Origin: Paenibacillus sp. NFR01
GTDB lineage: Bacteria > Bacillota > Bacilli > Paenibacillales > Paenibacillaceae
Assembly (NCBI RefSeq): GCF_900111565.1
Contig: NZ_FOIK01000002.1
Span: forward strand, 682,001 to 746,000
Direction of reading: 5' to 3'
Length of the DNA stretch: 64,000 nucleotides
Shown here: positions 60,502-64,000 of the stretch, in pieces
Layout of the letters: the number at the start of each line of letters is the position of its first letter
Numbering within the stretch: position 1 is the stretch's first letter
Notes under the pieces: generated by a model
What the model was told of the DNA's origin: nothing
What the model saw: the letters and a program-made list of their open reading frames with translations, nothing else
Database searches by the model: none
Program-made: the position numbers and the translations under genes

Positions 60502-62763
60502 ATGATTAGACCTTTACAACCTAAACGAACGTTGTCCTTCCTGCTGGCGTTGGCCCTGTTCATTCTGCCCGCGCTGACCAGCGGTACGGCGGCGGCCGAA
60601 GCTTCCGGCGGATTCGCAACCGGCTCACCGGCCTCCCCGGCCGACCATTTTGATTATTTCAGCCATGTATATCCGAACCTGAACGATCCGAACCATGTGC
60701 TCAAAACGGCAACGTATGAAGATATCGTGCATCTGTTCGAGAGCGAAGGCAATTTCGCCGTCCTCATCGGCGGTTCCTGGAGCGCTAACGCTCAGGCCGA
60801 CATCGGGTACATCAACGAGGTTGCCAAGCAATACGGCGTTTCGACGATCTATAATTTCGACACGAAGCTGGACGGCGAAAGCCTCGACATTGCCGACAGC
60901 AGCAGCCCTTATGCCTACAAATATGTAGACCTTGTCAACAAATATTTGAAGAATCTGAATCTTTACGATAAAGCCGATGCTGCCCATAACGTAAGCTACG
61001 TCAACAAATCAGGCGAGACGGTGAGCGCCAACAAGGTTGAAGCACCCTTCCTGTTCATTTACAACAAAGACCATGTCGATGCCGGAGGCAACAAAGCCCC
61101 GATTGTCGCTTATCTGAACGAAAGCAAATCCGCAGCGGACTTGCAGACCGGCGGCGTGCTTGACTCGGCAAAAGTTGATGCATATAAGGCACAACTGCAA
61201 GCTGTATTTTCCACAGTAAATTCTTATAACACTTATAATGAATCGAATTATATTAAAACATCTTTCAACGTCAACTACGCCGGGGAGAATGCAGGCAAAC
61301 CGCTCATCTTCACGGAGGGCGACGAACCGCTCGTGCTGGAGCATGTTACATACCATCAGCTCAAGCAGATTCTCGCGAGCGACGGTAATTATGTATTCCT
61401 GTTCGGGGGCTCCTGGTGCCCGAATACCCAAGCCATCATTAAATACGTCAATGAATATGCAAAGAAGAACAACGTGGATAAAATCTACTTCTTCGACACC
61501 AAGCTGGACGCAGGGCTGATCGTCGGCGATCCGGCCAACAACAGCGGCACGAACAGCAAAACGAATCCCCACAATAACAATGAGCTGCAAATCCGTACGA
61601 CCAATCATCCTTATGCAAATCTGTACGTCGATCTAGTGAAAACATACTTAACCAATATCAAAACAGAAAACAATACTGCCGCCAAACCTTCCGTCATCAG
61701 CTATGTAGATGCAAACGGCAGTACCGTAACCGGGGACCGGTTGCAGGTTCCATACCTTTTCGCCTATAACAAAAACAATGTCGATGCAAACGGTCAACCG
61801 GCGCCCATTCTGGGCCATGTGGAACTGATGTACTCCTGGACTAATATCCAGCCTGATTACGTAAGTACCGGTTATACAGACGGCGCCAGATATACCAATG
61901 CAATTAATGCCTTGAATTCTCTTTATTCCCGTCTGGAGGCTGTACCGTCCAGATTAACCGGCGTGGCTCCGACCGCTGCCGGCGCACAGGACGGACAAAT
62001 CGCCGGAACTGCGGGCAAAGCGCTTGAATACCGCAGTGTAACTTCTGCAGTGTACCAACCGGTTAATTCCGGATCCATCACCGGTCTTGCACCGGGTGCC
62101 TATGTTGTGCGCTACGCTTCCAAGGCAGGATATCAAGGTCCGACAACCGCTGCCGGCGCGACTGCAATCCCTTACCCGGCCGGTCAATCCGTAACGATTA
62201 CCGTTCCCGATTATGTCACTTTTGCCGATGTCGCAGCCTCTTCCTGGTACAATGATGCCGTCGGTTATCTGGCAGCACGCAGCATCGCCACCGGAACGGA
62301 CGGCACGCATTTCGCGCCGAATGCCCCGGTTACCCGCGGCCAGTTCACGGTCCTGCTGCTGAAAGCCCTCGGCATCGCGCCGGAAGCGGCAGGCGCGGAT
62401 AACTTCGCCGATGCCGGTACGGGTTACTACAGCGGCTATCTCGCCGCTGCGAAGAAGCTCGGCATCGCCACCGGTTCCGGCAGCAACCAGTTCCTGCCGG
62501 AGCAAAGCCTTACGCGCGAAGAGCTGTTCACCCTGCTCTACCGCGCGCTGAATGCACTGGGCCAGCTTCCGGCCCAGCAGACCGGTACCGGATTGTCCGG
62601 CTACAGCGATGCCGGACAGTTCGCCGCCTTTGCGCAGGAGGCTGTGCAAGCCTTGAGCGCAAGCGGCATCGTTCAAGGCAACGGCGGCAAGCTGGAGCCG
62701 AAAGCTCTAACGACGCGGGCCCAAGCGGCTCAGGTCCTCTACAACCTGCTGTCCCGTTCGTAA
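60502..62763 (+). CDS. SLH surface protein with two tandem thioredoxin-like domains
   Basis: A 753-residue surface protein. A signal peptide covers about 1-33. Two homologous repeats at about 64-240 and 278-480 each hold a thioredoxin-like core: GNFAVLIGGSWSANAQADIG (W93-S94) and GNYVFLFGGSWCPNTQAIIK (W305-C306), followed by IYNFDTKLDG or IYFFDTKLDA and YNKDHVDAGG or YNKNNVDANG. Only repeat 2 keeps one cysteine of the CxxC site. A beta domain (490-570) and three SLH domains (about 570-750; VTRGQFTVLLLKALG, LTREELFTLLYRAL, TTRAQAAQVLYNLL) follow. Redox activity is doubtful; ligand binding or a structural role is possible. The ATG at 60502 follows GAGGTG. Confidence 0.85.
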   Translation: MIRPLQPKRTLSFLLALALFILPALTSGTAAAEASGGFATGSPASPADHFDYFSHVYPNLNDPNHVLKTATYEDIVHLFESEGNFAVLIGGSWSANAQADIGYINEVAKQYGVSTIYNFDTKLDGESLDIADSSSPYAYKYVDLVNKYLKNLNLYDKADAAHNVSYVNKSGETVSANKVEAPFLFIYNKDHVDAGGNKAPIVAYLNESKSAADLQTGGVLDSAKVDAYKAQLQAVFSTVNSYNTYNESNYIKTSFNVNYAGENAGKPLIFTEGDEPLVLEHVTYHQLKQILASDGNYVFLFGGSWCPNTQAIIKYVNEYAKKNNVDKIYFFDTKLDAGLIVGDPANNSGTNSKTNPHNNNELQIRTTNHPYANLYVDLVKTYLTNIKTENNTAAKPSVISYVDANGSTVTGDRLQVPYLFAYNKNNVDANGQPAPILGHVELMYSWTNIQPDYVSTGYTDGARYTNAINALNSLYSRLEAVPSRLTGVAPTAAGAQDGQIAGTAGKALEYRSVTSAVYQPVNSGSITGLAPGAYVVRYASKAGYQGPTTAAGATAIPYPAGQSVTITVPDYVTFADVAASSWYNDAVGYLAARSIATGTDGTHFAPNAPVTRGQFTVLLLKALGIAPEAAGADNFADAGTGYYSGYLAAAKKLGIATGSGSNQFLPEQSLTREELFTLLYRALNALGQLPAQQTGTGLSGYSDAGQFAAFAQEAVQALSASGIVQGNGGKLEPKALTTRAQAAQVLYNLLSRS

Positions 62764-62778
62764 CCCGTAAAACGAAAC

Positions 62779-62822
62779 ATCCCCTCCAAGTCCACGGTGG
62801 CTTGAAGGGGATGTTTTATATT
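62779..62822. terminator. Convergent terminator
   Basis: ACATCCCCT and AAGGGGATGT arms with inner CAAG/CTTG pairing and TTTTATA tail. Confidence 0.85.
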
Positions 62823-62853
62823 TTGTGCATATATGCGGCGGCTCTGCCTATCC

Positions 62854-63210
62854 TTAAATCATCCCGCCGGCTTCCTCAATAAGGGATAACGCCTGATGAA
62901 AATCCGCCTCATCGATGACTACGGTCAAAAGCACGTTGCGGCCTGTCGGTCCGCCGGCTCCACCGTCGCTCATTCCGCTGGCGCTGGGATCAGCCGCCGC
63001 CATTACGCCGGCGTCGGGATGCCCGGTGGCCGCCGTTCCCAGCGTCGTGAGCTGGCCATTGGCGGGAATATAGGCATCATTGAATCCTCCGCTGTATCTG
63101 CTGAAGTAGTCGATGGACATGTCGGCGACGCGCATGGACTCCAGTCTGCGGGAGACGCTCTGCGCTTCTTCCGGGCTTTTAAAGTATGCTAATATATTTT
63201 TTTCGGTCAT
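62854..63210 (-). CDS. Small soluble protein, YflT/general-stress-like, unknown
   Basis: A 118-residue protein without signal or membrane segment. N-terminal NILAYFKSPEEAQSVSRRLE and C-terminal NVLLTVVIDEADFHQALSLI look like the two beta-alpha halves of a ferredoxin-like or YflT-type fold. A Gly/Ala/Asp-rich central loop of about 45 residues separates them. GAGAGGA precedes the ATG. Naming it a stress protein would be a guess. Confidence 0.65.
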   Translation of the reverse strand: MTEKNILAYFKSPEEAQSVSRRLESMRVADMSIDYFSRYSGGFNDAYIPANGQLTTLGTAATGHPDAGVMAAADPSASGMSDGGAGGPTGRNVLLTVVIDEADFHQALSLIEEAGGMI

Positions 63211-63343
63211 GGAGTGTAGTCCTCTCTATATAAGACTGGGTGTATTGCCCTTCTCCATTGTAGCGTGCGCCCGACCGCCCAATTTTATCCGCAGCTGGGT
63301 TGCTCTCTCGTTTCTTTTTTGTTTTTCCGGCTATATCCTTGCG

Positions 63344-64000
63344 TTATTGCCTATCCAGCACAAGCTCCAGCCGCACTTCCAAATCGTTTTCGGTATCCAG
63401 CACGATGGAATGCGGGTTGGTCATGCCGAAATCGGCAAAGGTCACGACTGTCGTACCTGATAACATCAGCTGTCCGGCGCTGTATACCGCCTGCGATTGG
63501 AACGTAACCTCCTTTTCAATGCCTTTGACCGTCAGCGTCCCTTTCATTTCCACCGGAACCGCCGTTCCTTCCGTCCACTCCGCCGGCAGTGCCGAGAAGG
63601 AAGTAGCCATAAATTCGGCCTGCGGGAATTGTGCGACATCCAGGAAGTCACCGCTCTTCACGTGCTCGTCCCGCTGGCCGTTGCCGGAATCAAGCGTGGT
63701 CATGTCGATGGTTCCTTCGCCGTTCATCGCGGCCGCGTCCTCCAGATTGACCTCCCAGCTTCCATCTACCGAAGGGTCCACGAAGTTGACGGTTTCCTTG
63801 GAGGTAGTGACAGACCAGTACACTTTGGAGGCATCCGTGATCGACCAGCTTCCGTTTAGCTGATCCCCGGTGACCGGCGCTGCCGCCGCATTTGCCGTAT
63901 TTATTCCTGCCGCCCCTGTGCTGCTGTTGTTTGCCGACTGTTCAGGGATGACCGACTCGATCTCCACATTATTCCCCAAACTATTGTTAAGCAAAATAAA
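63344..64000 (-). CDS. YceI-family protein, N-terminus cut by window edge
   Basis: At least 218 residues are visible and the frame continues past the edge. After a low-complexity Asn/Ala/Ser linker comes a YceI lipocalin-like beta barrel (GSWSITDASKVYWSVTTSK, GTLTVKGIEKEVTF, FADFGMTNPHSI), usually binding a polyisoprenoid or amphiphile. The upstream part, presumably an anchor or signal, lies outside the window. Gram-positive YceI proteins of this kind are membrane-anchored. Confidence 0.88.
   Translation of the reverse strand, partial: FILLNNSLGNNVEIESVIPEQSANNSSTGAAGINTANAAAAPVTGDQLNGSWSITDASKVYWSVTTSKETVNFVDPSVDGSWEVNLEDAAAMNGEGTIDMTTLDSGNGQRDEHVKSGDFLDVAQFPQAEFMATSFSALPAEWTEGTAVPVEMKGTLTVKGIEKEVTFQSQAVYSAGQLMLSGTTVVTFADFGMTNPHSIVLDTENDLEVRLELVLDRQ

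Noticed and set aside
1..64000. CRISPR arrays, tRNA/rRNA genes, insertion sequences, prophage
   Set aside because: Searched by eye for regular spaced repeats, cloverleaf-like elements and transposase motifs; none seen.

Overview
The window is GC-rich bacterial chromosome from a Gram-positive Firmicute, most likely Paenibacillus or a close relative (inference). The signs are S-layer homology (SLH) surface proteins, lipoproteins with lipobox signals, copper-amine-oxidase-type stalk domains, an aa3 quinol oxidase (qoxABCD), a group I ECF transporter, strong GGAGG ribosome binding sites, and no outer-membrane genes. I saw no rRNA, tRNA, CRISPR array, transposase or phage gene. The layout is short operons separated by clear intrinsic terminators.

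Layout: 1-6.4 kb holds a truncated dockerin/Ig-like secreted protein, Mn-dependent pyrophosphatase, a stalk-domain protein, a HAD nucleotidase, a TagO-like glycosyl-1-phosphate transferase and a Mug-type glycosylase. 6.5-12.4 kb holds a GntR-ABC operon and a divergent TetR/MFS drug-efflux pair, both with readable operators. 12.6-18.1 kb holds a polysaccharide deacetylase and qoxABCD. 18.2-19.9 kb is a chemotaxis receptor. 20.1-26.9 kb is a cobalamin-riboswitch operon. 26.9-30.9 kb holds a stand-alone FabF, a divergent XRE regulator and a 5'-nucleotidase-like enzyme. 31.1-35.0 kb is phnDCEE. 35.4-52.9 kb is one large multi-gene system. 53-64 kb holds small housekeeping and accessory genes, a cystine symporter, a tandem thioredoxin-like SLH protein and a truncated YceI protein.

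Two loci stand out. (1) A single promoter and B12 riboswitch control five overlapping or closely spaced genes: an SLH-anchored protein built from an alpha/alpha-barrel plus a DUF4430 domain, a DUF4430 lipoprotein, and ECF T, A-A' and S components. Barrel plus DUF4430-like domain is the architecture of animal intrinsic factor and transcobalamin, so this reads as a surface-tethered bacterial counterpart that would capture a corrinoid and pass it through the lipoprotein to the importer. (2) At 35.4-52.9 kb lie a secreted/membrane vWA protein, a tubulin/FtsZ-like GTPase, an 838-aa partner, a second membrane vWA protein, a beta-sandwich protein, a zinc-ribbon TRAFAC-type GTPase and a GAP1-like membrane protein, with a divergent set of a 50-aa membrane peptide, a zinc-ribbon membrane protein and a 600-aa membrane-anchored protein. 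The family types resemble predicted NTP-dependent conflict or signalling systems; its function is unknown.

Regulatory reading is unusually good here. Visible elements include three TetR palindromes over two promoters, a GntR operator over a -10 box, FNR/ResD-like sites before qox, a Pho-box-like array before phnD, a SigD-like promoter before the chemotaxis receptor, and two related intergenic palindromes. Start codons were moved from the longest open frame wherever a Shine-Dalgarno site or a promoter decided the matter.
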